A stretch of 64,000 nt of DNA, taken from contig CM055108.1 in NCBI GenBank assembly GCA_029204225.1, forward strand, positions 21,996,326 to 22,060,325, in the 5' to 3' direction. Position 1 is the stretch's first letter; each line of letters opens with the position of its first letter. The position numbers were made by a program, and so were the translations under genes. The stretch comes from Diphasiastrum complanatum. Taxonomy: Eukaryota; Streptophyta; Lycopodiopsida; Lycopodiales; Lycopodiaceae. Of this stretch, positions 1-10,900 are shown piece after piece. The notes beneath the pieces were generated by a model. The model saw only the letters and a list, made by a program, of their open reading frames with translations. It was not told the origin of the DNA and did no database searches.

Positions 1-278
1 GAAAGCACTCACTCATTTGTTTGATTTCACACGTGTGTGTGTTGTTGTTGTTTTATCAAGATATCAGAGATGGAAGTGTGGAGGAATTATTATGATTCTA
101 TGTTCCTTTTCATTTTGTATTTAAATTGTTGTTGTGTAGTATTGATATAAGTGATAGTGAAGCATCCAAATTTGGACATTTCTCTCTCTCTCTCTCTCTC
201 TCTCTCTAAAAGAGAAATGGAAGAAGGTTAATGCATGATTATTGAAGACATGACACTAACATCAAGTTAATGTTGATG
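1..278. repeat. Left flank shared with copy C; (CT)n tract
   Basis: No gene is seen. The stretch matches 51453-51762 closely, starting at the same gaaagcactcactcat phrase, so it is the left part of a repeated block. The block at 51246 opens with TGTGAAAATTGTC, which resembles the start of the copia LTR at 9383, so this may be the end of an LTR cut by the window edge (inference). A pure CT microsatellite lies at about 180-208. Confidence 0.6.
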
Positions 279-1246
279 CATAATGATTGTTTGCTATTAT
301 AGCATGTGATAAGGTTTTGTGCATAAGTTTCAAGATTGAGGAATTGAGTTGTTGGACCTTGGCAAGGATATGTGTAAAGTCTTAATGTGATCAATAGTGA
401 TCAGTATTCAACTTTGTATCAACAAAAATTCCTTCATACCCCATCTTGGCCCCTCTTATGTTTGTAAGATGTATTGTATGCATATCATTGTCCTTTTGCA
501 TTCATGCCAATACATGCTTGATCATGACATGTTGACTGTCATTTGATTGAGAACTAAATGACGTGCATTCCCAAGGCATATGATGGAAATTATCAATGAG
601 TCCACTTGTCCACAACAAGACATAGTTTGCATAATATGCCACGACAAACAAAATCAAGCATAATATGAGTCATGCAAATCTTGCCGAAAAGGTTGAAATT
701 TTTCATCCAAGAGGGCTTCGTGCTATTTCTAAATTTTGCCCAAGAGAGCTCCATATTTTTAGCATAATATTACGATACATAATGGGGTTCCCATAATTAA
801 TTATTGTCCAATTTTGTAAGATTTGAGTGGTGAATGCATCATAATGGTATGTTTAAGCTACAAAGTGTGCTAAGTGTAAATCTTATGGGAAATTTGTCTT
901 AAAAATGGAGTCTTGTCATATTTTTTTTCTTTTACAAAAGCTTCAGCCTTGTGCCCTTCTAAGCAATGCCATGGGAGTGCATTATGCCATTTATCCATTT
1001 ATCAAGTTTTCAAAAATTTGTGAGCATATTCACTTAGGAGTACACATATTGTAGTTGGCAAACCGTAAAAACTTTGTTCAAAGTCAAAACTTAGTATTTT
1101 ATTGAGTATATTCAATTGATTTGTCAGGGACATGAATGAACGTCTTTTTTTGTTTTTTGGTATATATGAAAATGAGCATTTTTCAAAGATTGTGCATGCA
1201 CTCGAATGCCACCCCCCCTCTTTCTCTCTCTCTCTATCTCTCTCTC
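279..1246. repeat. Copy A of duplicated block, 5' spacer
   Basis: Non-coding spacer upstream of the secreted-protein gene. It aligns almost base for base with 42866-43750 (copy B) and, up to about base 925, with 51763-52425 (copy C). Short ORFs here are not preserved between copies, so none is called. The CT-rich stretch at 1218-1247 marks the edge of the GC-rich insert that follows and that copy B lacks. Confidence 0.75.
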
Positions 1247-1257
1247 GTACCTTCGAA

Positions 1258-1714
1258 GTCGCTTATTGGCACGGGAGGGGGAGTAATGCCCGCTCCCGTG
1301 CTTTTGCAACACGTGGTTGGGCTGCATGGTGCCCATCAAAAATCAAGGTGCTCAAATTTTTCGTGGGCGACAAGCGTGACATGGTCCCGGGCAGCGCAGG
1401 TGGTGCCGGGAAGCCCAGTCTCGGGCTGCGCGAGTGGCGCCAGGCAGCCACAACGGGTGGTCCTAGGCTGCACAGGTGGTGTTGGGCAGGCAGGCAGGTA
1501 GGCAGGAGGCGCCAGGCACTAGCACGCCCAGGAGCACACACACATGAGGTGTTGGGAGAGATTGGCTATATATTGCCTCCGGGAAATCTCAGAAAAATGC
1601 TTATGGGATAAATGAGGGTTATGGGCAGCACAGTGGGCAGGAGCGGATTATCTCTGGGACACGTGGCGATAAGGCACTGGGGCGTGCGTAATCGTACCCG
1701 TCCCAATAAGAGAC
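1258..1714 (-). mobile_element. GC-rich insert resembling the YLMG1 promoter, inverted
   Basis: This GC-rich segment interrupts copy A and is absent from copy B (43755-43830). Its ends are imperfect inverted repeats: TCGCTTATTGGCACGGG at 1258-1274 and the complement of TCTCTTATTGGGACGGG near 1698-1714 (15 of 17 match). Read on the minus strand it resembles the promoter and leader of the YGGT gene at 27961-28280. GACACGTGGC (1658-1667), a GGATAA-like box (1606-1611) and CTATATATT (1566-1574) occur in the same order and spacing, followed by the same GC-rich leader containing TTTTTGATGGGCACC on the minus strand. A perfect 9-bp hairpin, gcacgggag/ctcccgtgc, lies at 1269-1301. It is either a MITE-like element that has also supplied the YGGT promoter, or a captured promoter. 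A TACCTT flank on both sides (1248-1253, 1722-1727) is only a weak target-site candidate. Confidence 0.5.
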
Positions 1715-2036
1715 CAGGTCCTACCTTGAGTGAATTTTAGCCTCTCAAGGAGGAATTTAGCACATAGATGCTTCGCTACCCAGGGCATGTACCCGCACGG
1801 GTGTACATCAACAAGCCCTTGCCTAGGAATCATCGCAGAATCTTTGAATTTAGAGCCTTGTCTTACTTGGTAGACATTGGAAATTTGCCAAGTGGCATGG
1901 CTAATGTGAATGTCTCAGAGAAGAGAAGAGAAGCGGGTCTCAACATAAATTGAGCCATGAAGCACCATATGCAAGTGAGCTGTTGCATGTAGAGGAGGAA
2001 GAAGAAGCAGCAGTTGAAGAAGATCAACTACTGATC

Positions 2037-2585
2037 ATGGATTATTCAACCTCAATATTTGCTCTTGTTATGATTTTTGGTCAGTTAGTATGCTTGCTTT
2101 TCGGAAGCGGCGGTACTGTTGCTGCTGCTGCTGAATCTGTGCCTTCAATGTCGTCGTTGGAGCTGCGCCAATTAGGCTCTTCTGGTGATCAAAATGGTTT
2201 TGAGCAGCATGCTGCCCAACAACCAAACGTAGGTATATCCAGCTGTGGCACAGACCACTTTCAGTACTTTTGCCAAGGAGACCTGACGATCAATCCTAAA
2301 ACAATCCAGGACCATTTACATTCTCTGGCAAACTCTGTCCCCACTCACCCCAAATCGCACGCACCAATCACCAAGGACGGCCTGCTAACCGCTTTCTTAC
2401 CAGGTCACATAAACACGCCCAATCCATTCCCTTCGTCTCGTTCGCAACTGAACTGCTGCGTCAAAGTTGTTCAACAGCGGTGTCTACAAAACAAGAAGGC
2501 AACTGGATTATGCTCAGGTTACAATACCGCTTGGGCTTTCGGATATTCTCAAGACAAGGCGTATAGCCTACCCAATGGACAGTAG
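2037..2585 (+). CDS. Small secreted six-cysteine protein, copy A
   Basis: A 182-residue protein of a family I do not recognise. The N-terminus MDYSTSIFALVMIFGQLVCLL followed by small residues and AAAA is a typical signal peptide, cleaved near residue 30-34. The mature part has six cysteines (SSCGTD, YFCQGD, LNCCVK, QRCLQ, GLCSGY), a GHINTPNPFPSS loop and an AWAFGYSQD segment near the C-terminus. It is probably secreted with disulphides. I chose the ATG at 2037 because the signal peptide follows directly; the in-frame ATG at 1950 would add an acidic stretch and hide it. Copy B differs by only three residues, with no frame damage, so both are probably functional or recently duplicated. The cysteine order (C, C, CC, C, C) lacks the CXC motif and eight cysteines of lipid-transfer proteins. 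Confidence 0.75.
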   Translation: MDYSTSIFALVMIFGQLVCLLFGSGGTVAAAAESVPSMSSLELRQLGSSGDQNGFEQHAAQQPNVGISSCGTDHFQYFCQGDLTINPKTIQDHLHSLANSVPTHPKSHAPITKDGLLTAFLPGHINTPNPFPSSRSQLNCCVKVVQQRCLQNKKATGLCSGYNTAWAFGYSQDKAYSLPNGQ

Positions 2586-3221
2586 TACACATTTGTAAGA
2601 GTCGGACTAACCATGATATATATCATGGTTTGAAGTAAGCAGCCAGTCATGCAGTGATGTGACAAAGTACATGCATGATCTACATCGTTGAAGTAGAAAT
2701 CTAAACAAAAGTTCTGTGCTTTCTTTGGAGTTTCTGAATTAGTAGTCAGTCATCTAAGTTGCTAGCCGGCGTCCTTCAATTGTATGTCTTCCAATAAGTG
2801 GTGAGATTGTTTTGTTGGGACTTCCTTTTCTGTACCTGATATAGGTGGAAGGACTTACACTATAACCCGCTGCATGAATGAGCAAATGCTTGTATGAGTG
2901 TGTAAGATGTAAGCAAAGTTATGTGATGAATATTTAAGTTTTTCAGCTGATCTCATCCTAAGTTAACATTATTTCTCATTTCTGATGTTTGTTCATGTCA
3001 TTTATTATGTTGCAAGCATTCTGAATCTGTATGATTTGAAAGCTCCTTAGTGGGTGGGGCTTGCTAGAAACTTATGACTAGTTCCTAGATGGGAAAAACT
3101 TGGAGAATCCTCCACGCAATCTTTTAGATTGAAATACACATGACGAGGAGCCATGCAAGCTATGCAAACTAGGAACAAGGTGATTTATATACACATGTTA
3201 TCACAATAAGCTATGCTATAT
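2586..3221. repeat. Copy A, 3' flank
   Basis: Probable 3' UTR and flank of the secreted-protein gene, matching 44793-45810 of copy B apart from an insertion in copy B. It contains the short palindrome atgatatatatcat at about 2613-2626. Homology with copy B ends abruptly at about 3221 (gctatgctatat), the right border of the duplicated block. The 3222-3560 stretch beyond it is AT-rich and holds nothing I can name. Confidence 0.7.
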
Positions 3222-3560
3222 GCATGGCATTCAAACTTTTAAAGAACATAAGAATAAAAAAATTTCATTTTACAAGAATTGCGAAAAGAAAATTTAAAAA
3301 AGTTAATTTTAATGTGACACCTCAAATGATCACAACCGCATAGTACCGCTAGATCGTGACAAAGCTAAATATGAGACACTTGCTACATGAAATATTTTTG
3401 CGAAAGAGACCACTATTTCTTAGACAACAACATGATGGGAAAATCTCACCTAACAAACAAATTAACGATGAGTCCACTAGGCAATCAACGAATCAAGTCC
3501 AAGACTACCAAGGCCTTTATGAGTGAAGTTGGTAAAATTATTGATTGAAAATTGACACAA

Positions 3561-4262
3561 GGAGCATGTGATCATTCCGGTATTAGTAAAGATGTATATG
3601 CTACAATATTTAAAATTATCAAATAGGCATTTGGACAAGTGCACTTAAAAGAAAAAATTTGATTCCTGGACCATTTCAAATCAAATTAAAAGAGATGTGT
3701 TAAATAGGGGTATGCACAAAATCATTGGTATTCCTTACCATATCATGAATGAAACTTAAAATTCAAAAGTTGGCACCTTGTCATAAGATTCTACCAACAA
3801 CATATTTGTAGAAAAATTGGAAAGGGTTAGTGTTACACTCATAAATGGAGCATTATGCAATACGACAAACTTGGAGAGCCTAAATTGTAGTGTGCAATAT
3901 GAAAATGACATATGGTAGTTAGCAGCTTTTCAGGTTATATTGTTTATTTATTATCTGCTCAAGATGTAAATCTATTAATACTACAAAATTCTCTTGGTTT
4001 AATTAATAATTGTATGTTTTGGACAAGTATTAAAAGAAGATGATGATGTTCTTTTATGGGTTTTTAGCAAGAAAAATTATCCATAGATAATTAATGATCA
4101 TATGAACGACATACCAATCAATGTATCTAAAAGAGGGGATTTTAATGTGGAATGGCATTTGCTCGAAGACTTGAAGACATTCACGCATGTTCAATGTCTC
4201 TGATTGAGCAAATTCGAAAAATCCATGTCTATATTGCATGAAAATTTCAAAGTCAAGAACAA
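3561..4262 (+). pseudogene. Decayed DDE transposase fragment (copy 1)
   Basis: Broken frames translate to GACDHSGISKDVYATIFK, LERVSVTLINGAL, VQYENDIW and DFNVEWHLLEDLK, with ANSK-NPCLYC after a frameshift. These pieces align in order with the minus-strand relic at 10901-11830, including the position of the intron between AAFQ|gt (3926) and the VLKED exon (about 4025). It encodes the middle part of a DDE-type transposase: the second catalytic aspartate region reads LLEDLK here and LAGDLK in the other copy, followed by a P-C-L-Y-C motif. Many stops and shifts show it is dead. The exact superfamily is not settled. Confidence 0.6.
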
Positions 4263-4280
4263 TTATCAAATCTGCAATTG

Positions 4281-4668
4281 AAGAAAAAGATGTTTTGTAA
4301 GTATTGCAAGTGTACAAATCATGAGATCTAGGATTGGAGGGTTCTCAAAGCTAAAAATTCCAGTGAGCAACTAGATCAATAGGCGGATGTAGTCACAGGA
4401 ACAAAGGAGCATTTATGGTCAAGGACCAAAAAGCACTATTAGATAATTCTTGGTTTCAGGATTCTGGAGCTACGCAAAATATGACCAATAATCATGAGCA
4501 TTTTTACTCCTATATGCCTTACAATAAGATACATTCATCTTGGCAACAATAGTACTCACACTATCGAAGGTGAAGGTACAGTGAGATTGAAATTCCAACA
4601 TGATCAATTCAAACTACTATCAAATGTTTTGTATGTTCCTAAACTTTCGCCTATCAGAACGAACAAAA
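4281..4668 (+). pseudogene. Copia gag zinc knuckle and protease fragment
   Basis: MFCKYCKCTNHEI is a broken CCHC knuckle of a Ty1-copia Gag. From about 4411 the frame gives a GAFMVKDQKALLDNSW stretch and DSGATQNMTN, the aspartic-protease active-site block (normally DSGAT/AS.HM). A closely related fragment lies at 50858-51163. The 3' side is cut at 4668 by an antisense LTR. Integrase and reverse transcriptase are missing. Confidence 0.7.
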
Positions 4669-5505
4669 TGTTAGTGATGGAAATCACGGTCATTCTTGAT
4701 TATGCAACCAAACACTAATAAATGATGCGCCAGAAGAATAATTTGTCGCGAATAGCAAGACAGATTATATGTCGCGAATGATTCGCGAGGAGCTAGACTG
4801 TGCTTGACTGATAATTAGTCGCGAAAGATTCATGAAAGACAAGATTAAATGTTAGTCGCCTATTACTAAAATGAGCAACTAGAAAGATCAGACAAAATGA
4901 ATAATAAGCATAGCAATATTAACACAGATCTGAATGCAAAACAAAGAACTATTATTAGATTAAGTATATCAAGTATACATGTCAATAATGCAGTAGAGCA
5001 CAAGAAAATAGCGGATGAAACCGTGTGCTCTACAAAGCTTATTCAATCTGTAAAGGAATGAAACCTTATTGCTTACAATAAAGAATCAATCTATGAGGCA
5101 TCTACTTCGTCTTTCTCGTTGATAAGCTTCTGATGCTAATTTACATATACTCTCCTCTTCCCATCTTTTTCGTCAGGACTCAATCGTCCAGCATTCAACC
5201 TCATACACAAATGGTATTCAGTATCTATATACATAATGTTACAGGTGTGCAGATGAAGAAAGTACAGGGTGGATGTGCTATCTATAGGAGATCATGGGTG
5301 GCTGCAATCGTTGTCCAATCTATTAGCACAGCTGCATGGGATGAGCGTGAAAAGAGTGCGCCGTCAACCATTGCTTTTTTTCTTTTCATCGTCTGTGAGA
5401 ATTTGCATGTCAATATGTAGACTGCGCGACAACACGAGTAAATATGCAGCATGAATGGAGGCAGATTAAAATGGGATTAGCAGAGTAGAGGAAACAAATC
5501 CAACA
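4669..5505 (-). repeat. Copia-2 3' LTR
   Basis: On the minus strand the LTR begins TGTTGGATTTGTTTCC just after a polypurine tract (AAGGGGGGG, 5506-5514) and ends CATCACTAACA at 4669, giving TG...CA ends and about 837 bp. It belongs with the RNase H piece at 5506-5775. A shorter relative lies at 17462-17982, and an LTR with the same start is at 36541. It contains several TCGCGAAT repeats around 4747-4850. The second LTR of this element is not in the window. Confidence 0.75.
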
Positions 5506-5775
5506 CCCCCCCTTAATCTGGATCCGTGAATGCCTTGATCTTCAAACTAAGCAATGCACAAAATTTGTTGTGTGCATTAACACTGAGTGCTTTTGTGAAT
5601 ATGTTTGCAACCATGTCCTGCATTCTGCAGTACGTTAAGCTCACTTCTTTGTTGAGAACCTTACCCCTGATGTAGCGATATCTGATTTCAATGTGCTTAC
5701 TCCTAGAGTGAAATCTAGGGTTGGCCGATAAGGCAATAGCACTTTGATTATCACAATATAAAATTGTAGGGTGTA
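5506..5775 (-). pseudogene. Copia-2 RNase H C-terminal fragment
   Basis: The minus strand reads ILYCDNQSAIALSANPRFHS, then SRSKHIEIRYRYIR and an IFTKALS motif ending just before the polypurine tract. This is the usual C-terminus of Ty1-copia RNase H, which removes RNA from the RNA-DNA hybrid. The upstream part is lost where the plus-strand Copia-3 begins at about 5776. It is close to the plus-strand fragment at 36200-36534. Confidence 0.75.
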
Positions 5776-8700
5776 CTAATTCAGATTAATATCTGACAAT
5801 AACAAGGAGTTAAGTGCAATAGGAGAGAAGATCCAAGATCAAGAACTAGTGCAAACCATCTTGAATGGTTTAGGTGATGAGTTCACCAACTTAGTCCAAT
5901 CGTTTGCCATTCAAGACTCTCTTCCATCCATTGAAAAGTTGCACAATGTTCTTGTGGCCGAGGAGAGTAGGCCTCTACACCTCAAGACAAGAATGGATAG
6001 CATGTCACTTAATGGAGGAGAGGAGAAAGCTAACTTTACATCTAAAGACAAGAAGAAGCAAAATCAAGGCAAGGAGGCCGAGATGAAGAGTGGAGGATCT
6101 ACCTCCAAAGGCAAAGTGAAGAACAAGGCAAAACTAAAGTGTTTCTTTTGTGGAAAGAAAGGACACTTTGCCTCAAAATGCTACTTGAAGAAGAATCAAC
6201 AAGCCAAAGGAGATCAAGGGAACATTGCTCAAGAGAAAGAAGAAGAGGATGTATTCAACACATCCTTAATGGTTGCATCTACACCAACTTCAAGTCAAGA
6301 CACATGGTGGATAGATAGTGGGGCTAGTTCCCACATGTCCTTTAACAAACATTATTTTTCTACTCTTCTCCATTGTAATGACTCTAAGAAGTCAATATAC
6401 ACTACTAGTGATCAAGCATGCAAGATAGATGGCATAGGATCTATACCTCTTTGCTTAGGCACATCTAAAAGGATAGATCTAGATAATGTTTTGTATGTTC
6501 CTACCATTTCAAGAAACTTGCTTAGTGTAGGACAATTAATGGACAATGGACTAGATGTACATTTCAAGAATGGAGTTTGTTCCATCTTGAAAAATGATAA
6601 GTGCATAGCTAGTGGCATTAAGCGAGGTAGACTTTTCAAGTTAGATGCTAATGTTGCAAGTGAAAGTGTGAACTTGGCTAGGGAGGAGCTAACTCAAGTG
6701 GAGCTTTGGCATAAGAGATTAGGCCATCCTAATCTTAAATCTATGGAGTCAATGGCAAGCAAGGAACTAGCTCTCGGCCTACCAAGAGCTTTCAAGAAGT
6801 GTGGAAAGATGTGTGAGGCATGTGGCTTTGCAAAGTCACACAAGTCTTCTTACAAGAGATCTTCATCAAGATCTCTCTCTCCCTTGGATCTCATACATTC
6901 TGATGTACATAGTTTTTCACATGCAAGTAATGGAGGTGCCTTGATGTATGTAGCTTTTATAGATGATTGTACTAGATTCACATGGATTGAGTAACTATCA
7001 AAGAAAAGTCTTGTTTATGAAGCTTTCATTAAGTTCAAGTCTCTAGTAGAGAAACAACTTAGTACTTCTATCAAAGCACTAAGATGTGATAATGGAGGAG
7101 AGTACACCTCCAGTAAAATGAAAGACTTTTGTGAGATCAATGGTATTAAGTTACAATACACTTGTTCCTACACCCCTCAACAAAATGGAGTGGTTAAGAG
7201 GAAAAATAGGAGTCTATGTGAGTGTGCAAAGTCTTTGAGACTTGATGCATCACTCCCCATCTCATTTTGGGGAGAAGCCATAACATGTGCTAATTACTTG
7301 TGTAATAGACTTCCTAGTAGTGCTATAGATGGGATCTCACCTTATCAAGCCTTGTTTGATAAGAAACCCAATGTAAAAGATTTGAAGATCTTTGGATGTA
7401 TTTGTTATGTACACATTCCTTTGGAGACTAGAAGGAAAGAAGATGCTACCTCCTTCAAAGGACTCTTTGTTGGCTATGGAGAAAATAGCAAGGGATATAG
7501 GATGTATGATCCTACATCCAAGAAAGTAAAGGTAAGCAAGGATTTACTTTTTGATCAGTCACAATTTGCTAAGAGCTTGTCAAATGGATCTAACCCATTG
7601 TGCATTGAAGATCTTGACAAATCCGAGGAGGATCTTGTCAAACCCGAGAAGGATCATGACAAACCCGCAGATGGAGATTTGGATCCGAGTCAAAAGGGGC
7701 CGAGAAGATCATCAAGGAGCAAGGCCGGGCCCTCAAGGCTCACCTATGTGGACAAGAGAAAGCAAAAGGAAGACTCTACACCTTCTACCTCTTACTTCTT
7801 TTTAGCTACATTGCTTGAAGAACCATCATCTTTTGAAGAAGCATATAAATCTAAGTTTGGAGAGATGCAATGCAAGTAGAGTATGATGCATTAGAAGAGA
7901 ATCATACTTGAAATCTTGTAAATCTTCCAAGAGGAAAGAAACCACTTGCATGTAAGTGGATTTATAGAATTAAGTACAATCAAGATGGATCTATTAGTAA
8001 GTACAAAGCTAGGCTTGTTGCTAAGGGATTTCTTCAAATAAAAGGATTGGATTATGAAGAAACATTTGCACCTGTAGCTAAGCTTGTAACTATTAGATTA
8101 ATCATTTGCATTGCTACTTTGTTCAAATGGGATCTCTACCAAATGGATGTGACAAATGCCTTCTTAATGGCTTCTTAGAGGAGGAAATCTACATGATGCA
8201 ACCCGAGGGTTTCATCAAGGTTGGTGAGGAGCAAAAGGTGTGCTACTTAAGGAAGAGCCTATATGGCTTGAAGCAAGCACCTAGAGCTTGGTAATCTAGG
8301 TTGCATGATTTTCTCTATTCCCTTGGCTTTGTACTAAGTGCTTATGAACCTTCTTTATATTTCAAATGTAATGAAGGAAAGATCATCATTTTGGTTCTTT
8401 ATGTTGATGACTTCATTATAACAGGAAATGATGATGATGGCATAGGCAAAGTAAAAGTTGACTTATCTAGTGAGTTCAAGATGGTAGATCTAGGCTTCCT
8501 AAAGTTTATACTTTGGATAGAAGTGTCTAGAAGTTGCAATTGTACTTTCATAAGTCAATTTGAGTATGCTACTTCCATTCTTGAAAGATTTGGTATGAAA
8601 GATTGTAAGGGGATTGACACCCCTATGGAGCATGTTGTGAAAGCAACTAATGAAGGTGATGAAGCATCCTTTGAGGACATCACCCTCTTTAGGAAGCTTA

Positions 8701-9382
8701 TAGGCTCTCTAATATATTTGACCATCACTAGACCTCACTTAAGTTTTTGTGTAAGCAAGTTGAGTCAAAGTATGCAAGTTCCTTTAGTTCATCATTGAAA
8801 AAGTGCCAAGAGAGTACTTAGATATGTTTCTAGTACTAGATTTTTTGGCATACTTTATGAAGGATCTAACTTGCACTTGAGAGCCTACTCGAATTCAGAT
8901 TTTGCAGGTGACAAGATGGATAGGAAGTCCATTAGTGCATTTTCAACATTTCTTTGTGGATAAGTGATATCTTGGCTTTCCAAAAAGCAAGATACAATCT
9001 CACTATCTTCTTGTGAAGCTGAGCACAAGGCATTGACTTCAACAACCGAAGAGCTCCTATGGCTAAGAAGACTCTTGATGGAACTACATGTGCTAGAGGT
9101 CGAGGAGATCCCTTACATATTTTTTGACAATCAAGCTTCTCAACATATTGCTTCAAATCCTATCTTCCATGCTAGAACAAAGCATATTGAGATAGCTCAC
9201 CACTTTGTGAGGGAGAAGGTACAATCCAAGGAAGTGCAACTACATCATGTACCATCATCCAAATGCATAGCTGATATCTTAACCAAACCATTTTCCAAAG
9301 ATCCATTTTTTAAGTTAAGATATGCTCTTGGAATTGTAGATAGATGTACACTAGATTTGCCAAGTTAGAAGTGAGGAGGAGT
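5776..9382 (+). pseudogene. Copia-3 polyprotein, 5'-truncated
   Basis: A long Ty1-copia gag-pol remnant in several frames. In order: Gag C-terminus from 5849; CCHC knuckle CFFCGKKGHFASKC (about 6142); protease DSGASSHM (about 6317); GAG-pre-integrase/HHCC zinc finger WHKRLGHPN (about 6708) with CEACGFAKSH; integrase with IHSDVH, CDNGGEYTS (about 7086) and YTPQQNGVVKRKNR; reverse transcriptase with GLKQAPRAW (about 8266) and catalytic YVDD (about 8401); RNase H SSCEAEHKAL (about 9010) and ILTKPFSKD, stop at 9366-9368. A GAGGAGGAG polypurine tract precedes the LTR at 9383. The 5' LTR, primer site and Gag N-terminus are missing. In-frame stops (for example 6992, 8292, 8797) and shifts make it inactive. 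Copia-4 (minus, 18141-22605) is a relative. Confidence 0.9.
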
Positions 9383-9720
9383 GTTGAAAATTGTCACTTC
9401 TCACTTGACATTGGTTCATGTTAATATTGATCAAACATTAGAATATGTTGATGATCTGATTTCACACATGTGGAGCATGTTCCCACGTGTGAAAGGATGT
9501 ACTTTTCATGTTTGTATATATCCAAATTAATTTTGTATCATTCTAGTTAGTGTAAACATGAAGTGACTAGTTTTTAGTCAAGTTGACTAGTCACCTACAA
9601 ATTAGCTTTTCCATGCATGTGCATGAGTAAATGCTCACACATGGCAAGTGGATGTTCACACGTGTGTATAGAGTACTAGAAGATAAGAGTTGACCATTTT
9701 CCTTAGGTCCTATTTTGTAG
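9383..9720 (+). repeat. Copia-3 3' LTR, right end unclear
   Basis: It starts TGTTGAAAATTGTCACTTC directly after the polypurine tract of Copia-3. It contains tandem CACACATGTG/CACACGTGTG-like boxes (about 9464, 9659) and a TATATATCC stretch near 9515. No second LTR is present, so the right end cannot be fixed; about 9720 is an estimate. Confidence 0.55.
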
Positions 9721-10900
9721 GGAATATTCCTATATTCAAGGAGACTAGCTTTTTGGATTTTAGTCATATTCTAGAAGGTCAACTATTGGATAAGGATCAA
9801 GGATGGATCAAATGGATAGATCTGAGTGATGTGGCACTCTTCACATTGTGTTGTCTGTTACTATACTATTGTACTGATGACAAAGCTTTATCATCTTCAT
9901 ATGGATCTGTCACCAGAATATGCTCTACTCAGGACGAGAAATTCAAAGCAACCCAAATTGTCAACTTCTGATACTAGGTCCGATACAGGGAGGAAAAGCT
10001 AAAACATGTAGATTTATGGTCATCAGGAACATTGTATCCTATTGATCCATGTTCATTGCAACATCCAGATTTTCATTCGGTGAGTCAGTTAATAATCTAT
10101 GTGTCATAGTAAAAATGGCCTTTTGGGTTACCGTGAGAATTTGATGCTCTATGGGAATGCACATTCAATGCAAAGAATACATTATTCGGAAGAGGAATCA
10201 AGGAGAATATTACAAAGATGAAAACTTGTTTAGATGAAAATGAGATGCTCAAGGAGGAGATCCAAAGGTTGAAATCTTTTTTGCATCATTATACAACTAG
10301 TAATGATGAGATAAAAATTGCATTTCAATCCATGCGTATCTCATATTTGTCTCTTGTTAAAGATATGGATGTGCTCAACAGAAAGGTCCAAAGAAACAAG
10401 AGGAAAGACTGGTAAACAAGGATATATGTGATCTATCATCCAGAGGAGGTCATAGAAAAAGACGAATCCGTGCTGTTGATTTGCTTATTATATACTGTTG
10501 TGAATACTATGAGTGTCCTAATTTATGCTGACATTTTCATGAACATTATGTTTGAAATGCAGATCAGCATTGGTCGTTGAAGACCATCTGATGAGATTTC
10601 AATTGGAAACTCACTAGGCTGTATCTTGACTTCTAAATCTACGAAATCAATGTTAAATAATAACAAAATGAAAAAGATTAAGGCTTCAATTACTGATAGC
10701 ATTATGGACAACACATCCTCTAATTAGGAAATAGCTTCCTTTATAGAGGCCTCTAGCTCGGAAGTCCATGAAAACAAGATGTGAAGATATATTATTTTTT
10801 CTATAATATGCACCTCCGCATGCAATGTACAGATATGAACATTTCGTAGAGGAATCGGTAGTACAGGTTTCCAATTAGGATCTTCTTGATCTCTTTATAT
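9721..10900. other. Stretch without a recognisable gene
   Basis: AT-rich sequence between the copia LTR and the transposase relic. Only one short frame stands out: 10218-10415 (+, 65 codons), predicted as an amphipathic helix rich in Glu, Lys and Leu (ENEMLKEEIQRLKSFLHHY) ending in a basic RNKRK run, so a possible coiled-coil exon of a lost gene. Nothing else can be supported. Confidence 0.35.

Noticed and set aside
1132..1611. 159-codon ORF on the plus strand
   Set aside because: It crosses the border of the GC-rich insert and is not kept in copy B.
1768..1953. 61-codon ORF upstream of secreted-protein gene A
   Set aside because: Copy B has TGA as the third codon, so the frame is not conserved.
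2037..2585. Lipid-transfer or thionin identity for the secreted protein
   Set aside because: Six cysteines in order C, C, CC, C, C without the CXC of lipid-transfer proteins; size and spacing also differ from thionins.
10586..10612. CTGATGAG ... GAAAC, a hammerhead-like core
   Set aside because: The bases between the two boxes do not form stem II and the flanks do not pair; probably chance.
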